A DNA stretch of 64,000 nucleotides from Thalassobaculaceae bacterium (GCA_029212785.1 JARGOG010000021.1:1-64000), one strand, 5' to 3'; shown: positions 8,666 to 19,465, counted from the first letter of the stretch. Program-made: numbers and translations. Notes: generated by a model not told the origin, from the sequence alone.

Positions 8666-9547
8666 ATGGCTCTGTCGATCACTCCGCTGACGCCGGTTCT
8701 CGGTGTCGAGGTCACCGGCATCGATATCGGCGATCTGAGCGAGACCGATTTCACCGCGATCGAGACCGCGTTCGAGGATCACTCGGTCCTGGTGATTCGT
8801 GGCCAGCACGGCATCGACGACATCAAGCAGGCCGCGTTCTCGCGGCGCTTCGGCGAGCTGGAGACGACGATCTCCTCCAATCCCGGCGGTGAGGGGACGA
8901 ACATCGCCGTCTTCTCGAACCTGGATGCGGACGGGGGCCTGATCCCGCCCAAGGACAAGCGCATGGTGTTCAATTCGGGCAACCAGATGTGGCACACCGA
9001 CAGTTCCTATAAACCGGTGCCGGCCAAGGCGTCGATGCTGTCCGGACGGGTCGTGCCGCCCGAGGGCGGGGAGACCGAATTCGCCTCCGGTCGGGCCGCC
9101 TGGGATGCGCTGACCGCGGCGGAGCAGGCCGAGTACGAGCCGCTGATCGCCGTTCATGATTTCCTCTACAGTCGCGGACTGATCGACAAGTCGCTGCTGA
9201 CGGACAAGGACCGCAGGGAACTGCCGGCGGTGCGCCAGAAACTGGTGCGCACCAATCCGACGAATGGCCGCCGGGCGATCTACGCCGGCGCCCATGCCAG
9301 CCATATCGAGGGCCGGCCGGTGGAGGAGGGGCGCGCGCTGCTGCGCCGCCTCACCGACCTCGTGACCCGTGCGGACCATTGTTACGCCCACCAGTGGCGC
9401 GACGGGGATCTCGTGATGTGGGACAACCGCGCGGTTCTGCACCGGGGCAAGCCCTGGGATGAGAGCAAATATCCCCGTGTGATGCACCGCACGACCGTTG
9501 CCGGTCTCGGCCCCAGCGTGGAGGACGGAAAACCGTTGGCAGCCTAG
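8666..9547 (+). CDS. TauD/TfdA family Fe(II)/2-oxoglutarate dioxygenase
   Basis: A 293-residue dioxygenase. Metal ligands: His and Asp in MWHTDSSYKPVPAKASML, and the distal His in DNRAVLHRGKPWD. The 2-oxoglutarate Arg is in VMHRTTVAG. GGETEFASGRAAWDAL between them is a standard TauD/TfdA segment. The ATG at 8666 follows AAGGAGG by 5 to 6 bases and the family begins here with LTPVLGVEVTGIDI. The length and motifs fit members that act on taurine, 2,4-dichlorophenoxyacetate or related acids, but the substrate pocket cannot be assigned by eye. It stands alone, 262 bases before ureD. Confidence 0.9.
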   Translation: MALSITPLTPVLGVEVTGIDIGDLSETDFTAIETAFEDHSVLVIRGQHGIDDIKQAAFSRRFGELETTISSNPGGEGTNIAVFSNLDADGGLIPPKDKRMVFNSGNQMWHTDSSYKPVPAKASMLSGRVVPPEGGETEFASGRAAWDALTAAEQAEYEPLIAVHDFLYSRGLIDKSLLTDKDRRELPAVRQKLVRTNPTNGRRAIYAGAHASHIEGRPVEEGRALLRRLTDLVTRADHCYAHQWRDGDLVMWDNRAVLHRGKPWDESKYPRVMHRTTVAGLGPSVEDGKPLAA

Positions 9548-9622
9548 GATTTCTTCGACACGCTGTCGGATCGATCGCCGATAGGGGCCGGCCGCGTCGG
9601 CTCCCGCAACGGGAGTGCTGGA

Positions 9623-9769
9623 ATGACCATGTCGGCGTCTGATGCGGCGGAGCGGCCGGAGCACCGACTCCACCCGCTCTCCAGGCTGCATGACTGGGTC
9701 TATCCGTCCCGGGATGCGCTTCGCCCCGTGTCTCAAAGGCCCGCAGACCCGAGCTGGCTGACCGCGTGA
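9623..9769 (+). CDS. Possible 48-residue small ORF in the tauD-like/ureD gap
   Basis: A short open frame fills most of the 262-base gap before ureD. It starts ATG with GGGAG about 8 bases upstream and ends TGA. The translation begins MTMSASDAAERPEH and ends RPADPSWLTA, with a Trp/Tyr-containing middle (LHDWVYPSRDAL). No family was recognised. Codon choice is GC-rich like its neighbours, but a chance frame of this size is common in such DNA. Treat as a candidate only; the remaining gap sequence shows no other clear signal. Confidence 0.2.
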   Translation: MTMSASDAAERPEHRLHPLSRLHDWVYPSRDALRPVSQRPADPSWLTA

Positions 9770-9809
9770 CCAATCGATACCGACTTTGCCTGATGCCGGT
9801 GGGTGGCCT

Positions 9810-10646
9810 GTGAGCGAGACCAATCCTTCGCGCGGACTCCAGCGCTACACTGGCGCCCTGGACGTCGCGGTCGGAGCGGGGAAGCTCCAGCGGTGCCATT
9901 TCACGCCGCCGATGCGCCTGTTCCGCCCCTATGTCGAGATCGGCGAGCCGCGCACGGTGGTGGTCGCCAATGTGGCTGGCGGCGTGGTCGGCGGCGACCG
10001 GCTCAGCGTGTCCCTGGAGGTCGGCGCCGACGAGGCGTTGCTGGCAACGACCCAGGCGGCGGAGAAGGTCTATCGCAGCGACGGCGCCGACGCGGTTCTG
10101 TCCAACAGCTTCCGGGTCGCGGCCGGCGGCGTGCTGGAGATGCTGTCCTCGGGCACCATCCTGTTCGACCGCTCCCAACTGACGCGGATGACGGAGATCG
10201 ATATCGCCGGTGGGGGCCGTTTCGCCTATGCCGAGACCGTCGTGTTCGGCCGGATCGCCCGGGGCGAGGTCTTCGCAGACGGCAGTCTGCGCGACCGCAT
10301 CCGTCTGCGGCGCGACGGCAGGCTCATGTGGGCGGACGATTTCGCGCTGTCCGGCGACATCGCCGGGTCCATGGCGGCGGCGGCCGGGCTCGGTGGGGCA
10401 AGGGCGCTCGCGACTTTGCTGCTGGTCGGCGCGGGGGCCGGGCGGGCCGTCGCCGTCGCCCGGGACACCGCGGCCGGGGACGGCCTGCGGATCGGGGCGA
10501 GCGCGCTTGCCGAGGATTGTGTGGTGATCAGGATCCTCGCACGCGAACCGGCCGCCGCGCGCACTGCGCTGGCCGATATCTGGAGCACCAGCCGTGCCGT
10601 CTGGCTCGGCCGCCCGGCGCGCATGCCGGTGATATGGTCGGTCTAG
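9810..10646 (+). CDS. ureD: Urease accessory protein UreD
   Basis: Accessory scaffold that binds apo-urease and, with UreF and UreG, helps carbamylate the active-site Lys and insert nickel. Recognisable UreD segments are GALDVAVGAGKLQRCHFTPPMR, with VVVANVAGGVVGGDRLS (the conserved GG-GD turn), ATTQAAEKVYRS, and SGTILFDRSQLTR, which corresponds to the family's 'PxExILF' strand. The C-terminal GLRIGASALAEDCVVIRILA is also typical. The start is uncertain: GTG at 9810 puts the N-terminus (SETNPSRGLQRY) at the usual distance from the first strand; a TTG at 9786 adds eight residues. First gene of the ure operon; ureA follows after 84 bases. Confidence 0.9.
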   Translation: MSETNPSRGLQRYTGALDVAVGAGKLQRCHFTPPMRLFRPYVEIGEPRTVVVANVAGGVVGGDRLSVSLEVGADEALLATTQAAEKVYRSDGADAVLSNSFRVAAGGVLEMLSSGTILFDRSQLTRMTEIDIAGGGRFAYAETVVFGRIARGEVFADGSLRDRIRLRRDGRLMWADDFALSGDIAGSMAAAAGLGGARALATLLLVGAGAGRAVAVARDTAAGDGLRIGASALAEDCVVIRILAREPAAARTALADIWSTSRAVWLGRPARMPVIWSV

Positions 10647-10730
10647 GACCCATTTCGCAGTCGCGAAAAAGGATCGACGCCGGCGGCAACCGGCGGCACC
10701 CTATACGGCAATGACGAGCGGGAGGGACTC

Positions 10731-11033
10731 ATGCAACTCAGTCCACGTGAGAAGGACAAGCTGCTGATCGCCATGGCGGCGACGGTCGCGCGCCGGCGCC
10801 TGGAGCGCGGGGTGAAGCTCAACTACCCCGAAGCGATCGCGCTGATCACCGACTTCGTGGTCGAGGGCGCGCGCGACGGCCGCTCGGTCGCCGACCTGAT
10901 GGCGGCGGGGGCGGAGGTCATCTCCAAGGACCAGGTGATGGACGGCATCGCCGACATGCTGCACGAGGTGCAGGTGGAAGCCACCTTCCCCGACGGCACC
11001 AAGCTCGTCACCGTCCACGACCCCATCCGCTGA
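10731..11033 (+). CDS. ureA: Urease subunit gamma
   Basis: Small structural subunit of cytosolic nickel urease, 100 residues, the usual length. The sequence opens [23 protein letters not shown] and carries the family signature [21 protein letters not shown] and the ending [22 protein letters not shown] ribosome site precedes the ATG. It is a separate gene here, whereas beta and alpha are fused in the next gene 15 bases downstream. Confidence 0.97.
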   Translation: MQLSPREKDKLLIAMAATVARRRLERGVKLNYPEAIALITDFVVEGARDGRSVADLMAAGAEVISKDQVMDGIADMLHEVQVEATFPDGTKLVTVHDPIR

Positions 11034-11048
11034 GCGAGGAGAGAGGCC

Positions 11049-13094
<2,046 letters not shown>

Positions 13095-13119
13095 GGGGGC
13101 TAACCGATCCGACAAACCC

Positions 13120-13170
13120 CGTCATCCCGGCCGACCTCCGGGGCGAGCCCGGTGGTCGGCCGGGATGACG
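13120..13170. repeat. Long perfect hairpin inside the urease operon
   Basis: A 17-base perfect inverted repeat: left arm 13120-13136 (CGTCATCCCGGCCGACC), right arm 13154-13170. After one mismatch the stem continues for five more pairs around a GCGAG loop. It sits 25 bases after the ureBC stop. There is no T-run after it, so it looks more like a REP-type palindromic element or mRNA-stabilising/processing hairpin than a simple terminator. Confidence 0.7.
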
Positions 13171-13200
13171 ATGGAAAAAGAGATGTGGAGCGCTTTCAGT

Positions 13201-13244
13201 TCATCCACTGCCCGGCCTTGCGCCGGGGCAAGGCTGGGGGATGA
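13201..13244. repeat. Second hairpin between ureBC and ureE
   Basis: Outer arms TCATCC (13201-13206) and GGATGA (13239-13244) pair perfectly; inner arms 13211-13221 and 13228-13238 pair 10 of 11. The left-hand side has a 4-base bulge. It follows the 13120 hairpin by 30 bases and ends 32 bases before ureE. Both elements share the TCATCC edge, suggesting the same class of dispersed palindrome. Confidence 0.6.
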
Positions 13245-13276
13245 GATAAAAATGATTGGGGAAGGAAGCCGAGAGA

Positions 13277-13810
13277 ATGACCCGCGCCGTTGAGCATGCC
13301 CGCGCCGGGCACTGGCCGGAGACAGAGGCCACGGCCGTCGTGACCCTTGATTTCGACGCCCGCTTCCGGCGCCGCATGATGCTGACCACGGACGCGGGCG
13401 AGGACGTCCTGCTCGACCTCGCCAAGCCGGTGGCGATGGCTGGGGGCGACGGGCTGAAGCTCGACGGGGGCGGCTGGCTGAAGGTGGAAGCCGCCCCGGA
13501 AGCGCTGATCGAGGTGCGCGCCAGCTCGCCCCACGCCCTGCTGCGGCTGGCCTGGCATCTGGGCAACCGCCACCTGCCGGCGGAGATCCGCCAGGACACG
13601 ATCCTGATCCGCCCGGACCATGTGATCGAGGACATGCTGAAGGGCCTGGGGGCCGCGATCGCCCGGGTGACCCAGCCGTTCCAACCCGAGGGCGGCGCCT
13701 ATGGCGATCCGGCCTCGCCCGGCGGCCATCACCACGCCCATGACCACGGCCACGATCACGGGCACGGGCATCACCACGGGCATCACCACCCCCACTCGCA
13801 TGAGCACTGA
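13277..13810 (+). CDS. ureE: Urease nickel metallochaperone UreE
   Basis: Nickel-binding chaperone that hands nickel to UreG. 177 residues: an N-terminal domain (LDFDARFRRRMMLTTDAGEDVLLDLAKP), a C-terminal metal-binding domain (HALLRLAWHLGNRHLPAEI, with the conserved His of GNRH) and RPDHVIEDMLKGLGA. The last 28 residues are extremely His-rich (about 17 His), typical of UreE nickel-storage tails. ATG 13277 follows GGAAG; an in-frame TTG 21 bases upstream is less likely. The end overlaps ureF by 11 bases. The 182-base gap before it, with two hairpins, is unusual for an operon that is otherwise tightly packed. Confidence 0.95.
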   Translation: MTRAVEHARAGHWPETEATAVVTLDFDARFRRRMMLTTDAGEDVLLDLAKPVAMAGGDGLKLDGGGWLKVEAAPEALIEVRASSPHALLRLAWHLGNRHLPAEIRQDTILIRPDHVIEDMLKGLGAAIARVTQPFQPEGGAYGDPASPGGHHHAHDHGHDHGHGHHHGHHHPHSHEH

Positions 13811-14507
13811 CGGCACGACGGCCGGGCCCGAGCTCGGGTTGCTCAAGCTCGCGGCTTGGACATCGCCATCCTTCCCGGTCGGTGCCTTCGCCTACAGCCA
13901 TGGTCTGGAATGGGCGGTCGAGGCCGGGCTGGTGCACAACGCCGAGAGCCTGCGCGCCTGGACCGCTCACCTGATCGCCGCCGGCGCACCGCGTCAGGAT
14001 GCGGTGCTGCTCGCCCGTGCTTACCGCCAACTGGACGACGAGGTCGGGTTGCTGGAAACGGCGGAAGTCGCGGCGGCGCTGAAGGGCACGGCCGAACTGG
14101 CGCAGGAGACGGTGGTTCAGGGTGGGGCGTTTCTGCGGACCGTCCGCGCCGCCTGGCCCCAGCCACGCCTGGACGCCCTTGCCGCGATGTTCGCGCGCCA
14201 GAAGGTCGAGCTTGCCCTGCCGGTCGCGGTTGGTGTTTCGACGGCGGCGCACGGGATCGATCTGGCGGCGAGCGTGCGATTCTTTCTGCACGGCGTGGCG
14301 GCCAACACGGTGTCCGCCGCGATCCGGCTCTCCTTGATCGGCCAAACCGACGGACAACGGGTCACGGCGGCGCTGGAACCGGGTATCCTCGCCTCCGCGT
14401 CGGAAGCGCTGGCCGCCAGCCCCGACGACCTCTGGTCGGCCGTCCCCATGGTCGACTGGTGTTCAATGCGACACGAAACCCAGCACACGAGGTTGTTCCG
14501 GTCATGA
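13800..14507 (+). CDS. ureF: Urease accessory protein UreF
   Basis: 235-residue helical accessory protein, the GTPase-regulating partner of UreG in urease maturation. Family signatures: [30 protein letters not shown] near the N-terminus, and [24 protein letters not shown] in the C-terminal third, followed by [20 protein letters not shown], the usual UreF tail. The ATG at 13800 lies inside the last codons of ureE (11-base overlap). The frame is open further upstream, but that part is only a shadow of the His-rich ureE tail. Overlaps ureG by 4 bases. Confidence 0.95.
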   Translation: MSTDGTTAGPELGLLKLAAWTSPSFPVGAFAYSHGLEWAVEAGLVHNAESLRAWTAHLIAAGAPRQDAVLLARAYRQLDDEVGLLETAEVAAALKGTAELAQETVVQGGAFLRTVRAAWPQPRLDALAAMFARQKVELALPVAVGVSTAAHGIDLAASVRFFLHGVAANTVSAAIRLSLIGQTDGQRVTAALEPGILASASEALAASPDDLWSAVPMVDWCSMRHETQHTRLFRS

Positions 14508-15148
14508 GTACGGCACTGGCGAGTTCATCTGAGGGGGCCTCCTCCAACGGCCCTTTCCGCGTCGGCATCGGTGGACCGGTGGGCTCCGGCAAGACCGCGC
14601 TGGTCGAGGTGCTGTGCAAGGCGATGCGCGACGAGAACGACCTCGTGGTCGTCACCAACGACATCTATACCGATGAGGACCGCCGGATCCTGGTCCGCGC
14701 CCAGGCGCTGGAGGAGGAACGGATCATGGGCGTGGAGACGGGCGGCTGCCCGCACACCGCGATCCGCGAGGACGCCTCGATCAACCTCGCCGCGGTCGAG
14801 CGCATGGCCGGCCTGTTTCCCTCGGCGCAGATCTGTTTCATCGAAAGCGGCGGAGACAATCTGGCGGCGACCTTCAGTCCGGAACTGGCCGACATCACCA
14901 TCTACGTGATCGACGTGGCGGCCGGCGAAAAGATCCCGCGCAAGGGCGGCCCCGGAATCACCCGCTCGGACCTGCTGATCATCAACAAGATCGACCTGGC
15001 CCCGATGGTCGGCGCCGATCTCAATGTGATGGCGGTGGACGCCAAGAGAATGCGGGGCGAGCGCCCGTTCCTGTTCACCAATCTGAAGGACGGTACCGGC
15101 GTGCCCGAAATCGTCTCCTTCATCCGGCGGCACGGCGGATTGGGTTGA
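14504..15148 (+). CDS. ureG: Urease accessory GTPase UreG
   Basis: SIMIBI-class GTPase that couples GTP hydrolysis to nickel delivery into urease. 214 residues. P-loop [17 protein letters not shown], Mg-binding [11 protein letters not shown], nickel-binding Cys-Pro-His in [16 protein letters not shown] (read [14 protein letters not shown]), Walker [17 protein letters not shown] and guanine-specifying NKID. All motifs are intact. ATG 14504 overlaps the ureF stop by 4 bases. It is the last gene of the operon; nothing like a nickel transporter gene follows. Confidence 0.97.
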   Translation: MSTALASSSEGASSNGPFRVGIGGPVGSGKTALVEVLCKAMRDENDLVVVTNDIYTDEDRRILVRAQALEEERIMGVETGGCPHTAIREDASINLAAVERMAGLFPSAQICFIESGGDNLAATFSPELADITIYVIDVAAGEKIPRKGGPGITRSDLLIINKIDLAPMVGADLNVMAVDAKRMRGERPFLFTNLKDGTGVPEIVSFIRRHGGLG

Positions 15149-15565
15149 CCGAAGGCAGTCGGTGTTGATTTCAGGGGGCGAATAGAAGCAGCGTCGGGTA
15201 ATATATATTCAAAATATAGAGATATTTAATCTTATTAATTACTCATTAATGCATTTCCAGTAACGTCGCGCGGACCGTCGAGGCGGCCGACCGCCCATCG
15301 GGCGCGATGAAGGACGCGGTGGACGGTTTCGTCCAGCGCGCCCAGGCGGCGTGACTTCGCCGATCGGTTGAGTTCCAAGCCAGCTCCCTCGGCGATGGCG
15401 GCGGCCGTCGGCGGCGAAATTTTTTCACAGCGGCGAAATCAAGGGCCCGGATTCTCTAACAAAAGCGCGAAAAATATGACCTTTTTTCTCTTCAGGAATA
15501 TTTAATTTTCCTATTACATCCTCGTTGCAGTGGAGGAAACGAACAAGAAAGAAGGGTGTGTTAAA
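15149..15565. other. AT-rich intergenic island between ureG and the chemoreceptor
   Basis: 417 bases without an intact gene. Two stretches (about 15198-15250 and 15417-15535) are strikingly AT-rich for this genome, with runs such as AATATATATTCAAAATATAG and TTTTTTCTC. Between them lies GC-rich sequence, including the chemoreceptor remnant at 15253-15354. The second AT-rich stretch probably carries the promoter of the downstream chemoreceptor, but I cannot fix -35/-10 boxes with confidence. Confidence 0.6.
15253..15354 (+). pseudogene. 3' remnant of a methyl-accepting chemotaxis protein gene
   Basis: A reading frame with no start codon at its beginning translates as ISSNVARTVEAADRPSGAMK, continues DAVDGFVQRAQAA and stops at TGA 15352. 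It matches the extreme C-terminus of the intact chemoreceptor downstream (GELKDVVDRFVGKVQAA): 10 of the last 17 residues are identical and the stop falls at the same place. The upstream part of such a gene is missing; AT-rich unrelated sequence begins abruptly just before it. Best explained as the leftover end of a deleted paralogous receptor gene. Confidence 0.6.
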
Positions 15566-17569
15566 ATGTCAGCCCATTCGTATCTGTCGAACTTCAGAAT
15601 CGGCACCAGGCTTGCAGCGGGCTTCGGCATTATTATTGTGCTGTTGCTGGCACTGGCGGGCCAGGTCGGTTTCAGCCTCTGGCAGTCCAGGGGAGGCGTG
15701 TCCGACTATCGGGCGATCGCAACCAATACGAACCTGATTGCCCGAATCCAGGCGAATATCCTGACGACTCAGGTCAGGGTGAAGGATTTCGAACTCAGAG
15801 GATCCGATACGGCCATCGCGGCGGTCGAGGCGCGCCTCAGCGAAGTCCAGGCGATGCTTGATGAGGCGCAGGTGTCGATTACGGACGACAGCCAGGTCGT
15901 CCTGTTGAGCCAGCTCCAGCAGAACATGATGACCTACGGCCAGACCTTCGCTCAGGTCACCGCGTTGCAGGACAAGCGCAAGAAGATCGTGGCCGGCCTC
16001 GACGAATATGGGGAGCGGTTCACCGGCACGATCAAGGAAATGGTCCTGGACGCCAAGGAATGGGGTGACGTGGCCGCGATGGGCGACCTGTCCTACGCCC
16101 TGGAAGGTGCCCTTGAGGTCCGCTTCGCGTCGCAACGCTTCCTGGTCACAAACGATCCGGCATCTGTCGACTATGTGCGGAAGTATCTCGGTATTGCCCT
16201 GGAGATTATGACGAAGCTGGTGGATTCCGGCGATTTCCGGGCCATCACCGTGCAGGAGGATCTCACTGCCTATGGCGAGACCTTCGATTCCGTCGCCCAG
16301 ATGACCCAGCAGCGCAACATGCTGATCTCCGACACGCTCAATGTGATCGGCGAGCAGTCCTCGGCCCTGATCGAGCAAATGGAGGCAAAGTATCTCGACC
16401 TGCAGAACGGTCTCGGCTCGCATATGCAGTCGTCGGCCGAGGTCTCGTTGATCGTGGCGGCGGCGGTCGCATTGGCCGCTCTCTTGATTGGGATTGGCGC
16501 CGCGTGGCTGATCGCGCGCAGCATCACCGGTCCGGTCGGCTCGCTGACTGAAAGCATGGGACACCTCGCGGAAGGCGAACTGGAAACCGAGATCCCCTCC
16601 ACGGAGAACAGCGACGAGATCGGCCAGATGGCCCGGGCGGTGCAGGTCTTCAAGGAAAGCATGGTCAAGGCTCGGACGCTGGAGGACGAGCAGGCCGAGC
16701 TCGACAAGCGTCGCCAGGCCCGCGCCACCGCCCTGGAGGAGGCGATCTCCGAGTTCCAGACCGGAATCGGCGAGCGGCTGGAGAAGCTGCGCGGCGTGTC
16801 CGACGAACTGGGCGGGTCGGCCGAGACCCTGCGCCGGGTCGCCGGCGAGACCAAGGACCGCAGCTCCGAGGTCGCCTCGATCTCCGAGCAGACCTCTTCC
16901 AACGTACAGAGCGTGTCGGCGGCAGCGGAGGAAATGGACTCGTCGTTTGGCGAGATCGTCGGTCAGGTCAGCCGGTCCAACGATACTGTCCGCAATACCT
17001 CGGACAAGGCCCGGATGACGTTGTCCTCGATGGAGGACCTGGCCACGCAGTCCGAGGCGATCGCCCAGGTGGTCGAACTGATCACCAGCATCTCCGAGCA
17101 GACCAACCTGCTGGCTCTCAATGCCACCATCGAGGCGGCGCGGGCCGGTGAGGCGGGCAAGGGCTTTGCCGTCGTGGCGTCGGAGGTGAAGAGCCTGGCG
17201 ACCCAGACCGGAAAGGCGACCGAGGAGATCGCCGAGAAGATCCGCCGGGTGCAGGAAGCCTGCGGAACGTCGGTCGAGGCGGTGCGCGAGATCGTCACCA
17301 GCATCGAGCAGGTCGACGAGATCTCGACCGCGATCTCCGCCGCCGTGGAGGAGCAGAAGGCCGCCACCGCGGAGATCACCCGCAACATGCAGGAGGCGGC
17401 CCGCGGCACCGAACAGCTTTCGGTCAATATCGGTGGGGTCAACGAGGCCACCGACCGCACGGTGGAAACCGTCGGAGATGTGACCGATGCGGCCGGTCGG
17501 ACTCATGCCGTTTCCGGCGAACTGAAGGATGTGGTCGACCGCTTCGTCGGCAAGGTTCAGGCGGCTTAA
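15566..17569 (+). CDS. Methyl-accepting chemotaxis protein
   Basis: 667-residue transmembrane chemoreceptor. TM1 about residues 17-39 (LAAGFGIIIVLLLALAGQVG), a ~250-residue mostly helical periplasmic sensor, TM2 about 292-316 (IVAAAVALAALLIGIGAAWLI), a HAMP domain (ITGPVGSLTESMGHLAEGEL) and a cytoplasmic signalling hairpin with the CheA/CheW-binding tip ISEQTNLLALNATIEAARAG near residues 508-530. The ATG at 15566 has GAAGGG upstream; an in-frame GTG at 15530 would add a hydrophilic 12-residue leader. There is no C-terminal CheR pentapeptide. Monocistronic; a strong hairpin follows. Confidence 0.92.
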   Translation: MSAHSYLSNFRIGTRLAAGFGIIIVLLLALAGQVGFSLWQSRGGVSDYRAIATNTNLIARIQANILTTQVRVKDFELRGSDTAIAAVEARLSEVQAMLDEAQVSITDDSQVVLLSQLQQNMMTYGQTFAQVTALQDKRKKIVAGLDEYGERFTGTIKEMVLDAKEWGDVAAMGDLSYALEGALEVRFASQRFLVTNDPASVDYVRKYLGIALEIMTKLVDSGDFRAITVQEDLTAYGETFDSVAQMTQQRNMLISDTLNVIGEQSSALIEQMEAKYLDLQNGLGSHMQSSAEVSLIVAAAVALAALLIGIGAAWLIARSITGPVGSLTESMGHLAEGELETEIPSTENSDEIGQMARAVQVFKESMVKARTLEDEQAELDKRRQARATALEEAISEFQTGIGERLEKLRGVSDELGGSAETLRRVAGETKDRSSEVASISEQTSSNVQSVSAAAEEMDSSFGEIVGQVSRSNDTVRNTSDKARMTLSSMEDLATQSEAIAQVVELITSISEQTNLLALNATIEAARAGEAGKGFAVVASEVKSLATQTGKATEEIAEKIRRVQEACGTSVEAVREIVTSIEQVDEISTAISAAVEEQKAATAEITRNMQEAARGTEQLSVNIGGVNEATDRTVETVGDVTDAAGRTHAVSGELKDVVDRFVGKVQAA

Positions 17570-17609
17570 GGCCGCCGCAACATCCACCCGGTTGGGGTGG
17601 TGGGGAACG

Positions 17610-17641
17610 GGCGGCGCGCCGGGAAACCGGGGCGCCGCCTT
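17610..17641. terminator. GC-rich hairpin terminator between convergent genes
   Basis: Left arm 17610-17622 (GGCGGCGCGCCGG), GAAA tetraloop 17623-17626, right arm 17627-17639; 12 of 13 pairs match. It lies between the chemoreceptor stop and the convergent asparaginase stop at 17644, so it can serve both strands. The trailing T-run is short (TT), so termination may need help. Confidence 0.6.
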
Positions 17642-17643
17642 CG

Positions 17644-18681
17644 TCAGGTCAGCGACGCCCAGATGCGATCCATCGCGTCGCTGTCCAACGCGCCCATCAG
17701 CATCGCGGTCAGCAGCAGTCGGGCCTTCAGCGGCGGCAGGCGGCCCGCCGAGCGCACGCCACGGCGCAGCAGGTCCATCTCCGAGCCTTCCCGTTCATAC
17801 GTCTTGGCCAGCAGGTATCCCGCCTGCATGCGTCCGGCCATGACCACCGGAAGGCGCGGAATCAACGCGTCCAGATGGCCGGTCACCCAGGACGGGGTAT
17901 GCCCGCCGCCCATGGCGCCGAGCACCAGCCCCCGGTAGCCGAAACAGTCGGGATCGGCGGCCAATGCCGCCAGCAGGGCACCACTTTCCCCCATCCCCAT
18001 CGTCATCAGCGCCACGGCAGGCAGCGGCGGCGCGACCGCGGTCAGCAGCGTTGGTCCCAGGGCGGTATCCAGCGCCGCCTTGTGATCGCGCACCGGCCGT
18101 CCGGTCAGGCGCACCCGGTCCTCGACCACGACGCCAAGCGGTCCCGCCTCCGGACTGGCGAAGGCATCGATCCGGCTGGTGTTCGTCTTGGCGACATCGA
18201 CCGCGGCGTGGATCGAGTCGAGCATCACCACCATCACCCCGAGTTCGCCGGCGTCCCGGCGCACGGCCGGATCGGTCACCACCTGCATGGCGGCATAGAC
18301 GTTGCCGGGGCCGTCATGGGAGATCGAGAGCGGGTTGCGCATGGCACCGGTGACGACCACCGGCACGTCGACGCGCAGGACGAGATCCAACAGGAAGGCC
18401 GATTCCTCCATCGTGTCGGTGCCCTGGGTCACGATCGCCCCCTCGGCGCCATCGGCGACCGCCGCCTCGATGGCGCGCGCGACCTCGAGGACGGCGTCAA
18501 CCGACAGATCCGAACTGCCGATGGTGCTGATCGTGCGCGCCTCAATCTCGGCGAGGGCGTCGATGCCGGGTGCCGCCGCGACCAGTTGCTCCGCCGTCAG
18601 GCCGGGGCGGACGCCCGCCTCGCCCTTGACCATCGAGATCGTGCCGCCGAGTGCCAGCACCGCGATCCGGGGCTTGCCCAT
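17644..18681 (-). CDS. Asparaginase/glutaminase family amidohydrolase
   Basis: 345-residue member of the L-asparaginase (bacterial type I/II) family, hydrolysing asparagine or a related amide to the acid and ammonia. The first catalytic Thr is in VLALGGTISMVKG; the second triad (Thr/Asp) is in VTQGTDTMEESAFLLDL; Lys-equivalent and substrate contacts follow in GAMRNPLSISHDGPGNV. No signal peptide, so cytosolic. It is 36 bases downstream of the HAD gene and probably co-transcribed. The position after a dehalogenase-like HAD and the C-terminal divergence leave the exact substrate open. Confidence 0.88.
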   Translation of the reverse strand: MGKPRIAVLALGGTISMVKGEAGVRPGLTAEQLVAAAPGIDALAEIEARTISTIGSSDLSVDAVLEVARAIEAAVADGAEGAIVTQGTDTMEESAFLLDLVLRVDVPVVVTGAMRNPLSISHDGPGNVYAAMQVVTDPAVRRDAGELGVMVVMLDSIHAAVDVAKTNTSRIDAFASPEAGPLGVVVEDRVRLTGRPVRDHKAALDTALGPTLLTAVAPPLPAVALMTMGMGESGALLAALAADPDCFGYRGLVLGAMGGGHTPSWVTGHLDALIPRLPVVMAGRMQAGYLLAKTYEREGSEMDLLRRGVRSAGRLPPLKARLLLTAMLMGALDSDAMDRIWASLT

Positions 18682-18717
18682 TGTCTTCCTCCCGTTGTTT
18701 GGCCGAAAGGTGCGCGG

Positions 18718-19452
18718 TCAACGTCGCCTTGTCGAGGGGCTCGGTGCCCGGTCGAGGAATGCCGCGACGAAGCGCGCCATGGTCGGATAGACGGCGTCGG
18801 GCATCGCCAGCTCGGCGCCGAATCCGGTATGGCCCAGCGCCTTGCCGCTGCGGTCGATATGCACCACGGTCTGGCCGAGCAGGTTACAGGGGCGTACATC
18901 GGCGCGCCGGCTCTGGGCGACGTGCAGCACCCGGTGTGGCGGGATTCCGCGGGCGGCGAGGTCGGTCAGCGACAGCACGAAATGGCGCAGCGACGGCTTG
19001 TAGGCGCCGGCCCGTTCGGCGGTCACGATGATCTCGAACGGGTCCTGCAGCCGTGCCCGGGACAGGGCGAAAGAGGTGTCGTCCATGTTGGTCAGCGCGC
19101 CGAGCACGAAGCGCTCTTTCAGCCGGGCGAGGGCGGTGACGCTGTCGTCATAGGCCGGCCATTCGCCGACCGAGGCGCCGAAGGCCCGCTGCGCGTCGGG
19201 GTCCACCCGGCCGCTCCACTCGCCGGCGATATAGGCGATGACGAGCTCCAGGATCCGCGGATAGGGCCGCGCCGGGGACAGCATCTGGTAATGCGCCCGG
19301 GCCCGGTCGAAGGCGTCGATCAGCTCGGCATCGGTCGGGGAGGCGCCGTGTCCGTCCGCCCAGGCGCGCAGCCGGGCCAGGATGGACGGTTCCCAGTCGA
19401 TCAGGGTGCCGTAGACATCGAAGGTGATCGCGTCGAAATCGTCCGGGCGCAT
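18718..19452 (-). CDS. HAD superfamily haloacid dehalogenase type II-like hydrolase
   Basis: 244-residue HAD protein of the 2-haloacid dehalogenase type. Motif I FDVYGTLIDWE carries the nucleophilic Asp; motif II is LTNMDDTSF (Thr in place of the usual Ser); the motif III Lys is in RAGAYKPSLRHF; motif IV is HVAQSRRADVRP. Overall length and cap region (ELVIAYIAGEWSGRVD) are normal. Whether it truly removes halogen or is a phosphatase-like relative is not visible. It begins the leftward pair with asparaginase and faces the GntR gene across a 74-base divergent promoter region. Confidence 0.82.
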   Translation of the reverse strand: MRPDDFDAITFDVYGTLIDWEPSILARLRAWADGHGASPTDAELIDAFDRARAHYQMLSPARPYPRILELVIAYIAGEWSGRVDPDAQRAFGASVGEWPAYDDSVTALARLKERFVLGALTNMDDTSFALSRARLQDPFEIIVTAERAGAYKPSLRHFVLSLTDLAARGIPPHRVLHVAQSRRADVRPCNLLGQTVVHIDRSGKALGHTGFGAELAMPDAVYPTMARFVAAFLDRAPSPSTRRR

Positions 19453-19465
19453 TTCGCTTCTCCAT

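Noticed and set aside
13726-13807. Tandem repeat in the His-rich stretch of ureE, considered as CRISPR or microsatellite
   Set aside because: It is simply coding for a His-rich UreE tail; no spacers.
15569-17587. 672-residue frame antisense to the chemoreceptor
   Set aside because: Low-complexity His/Arg/Gly/Leu composition typical of antisense shadows.
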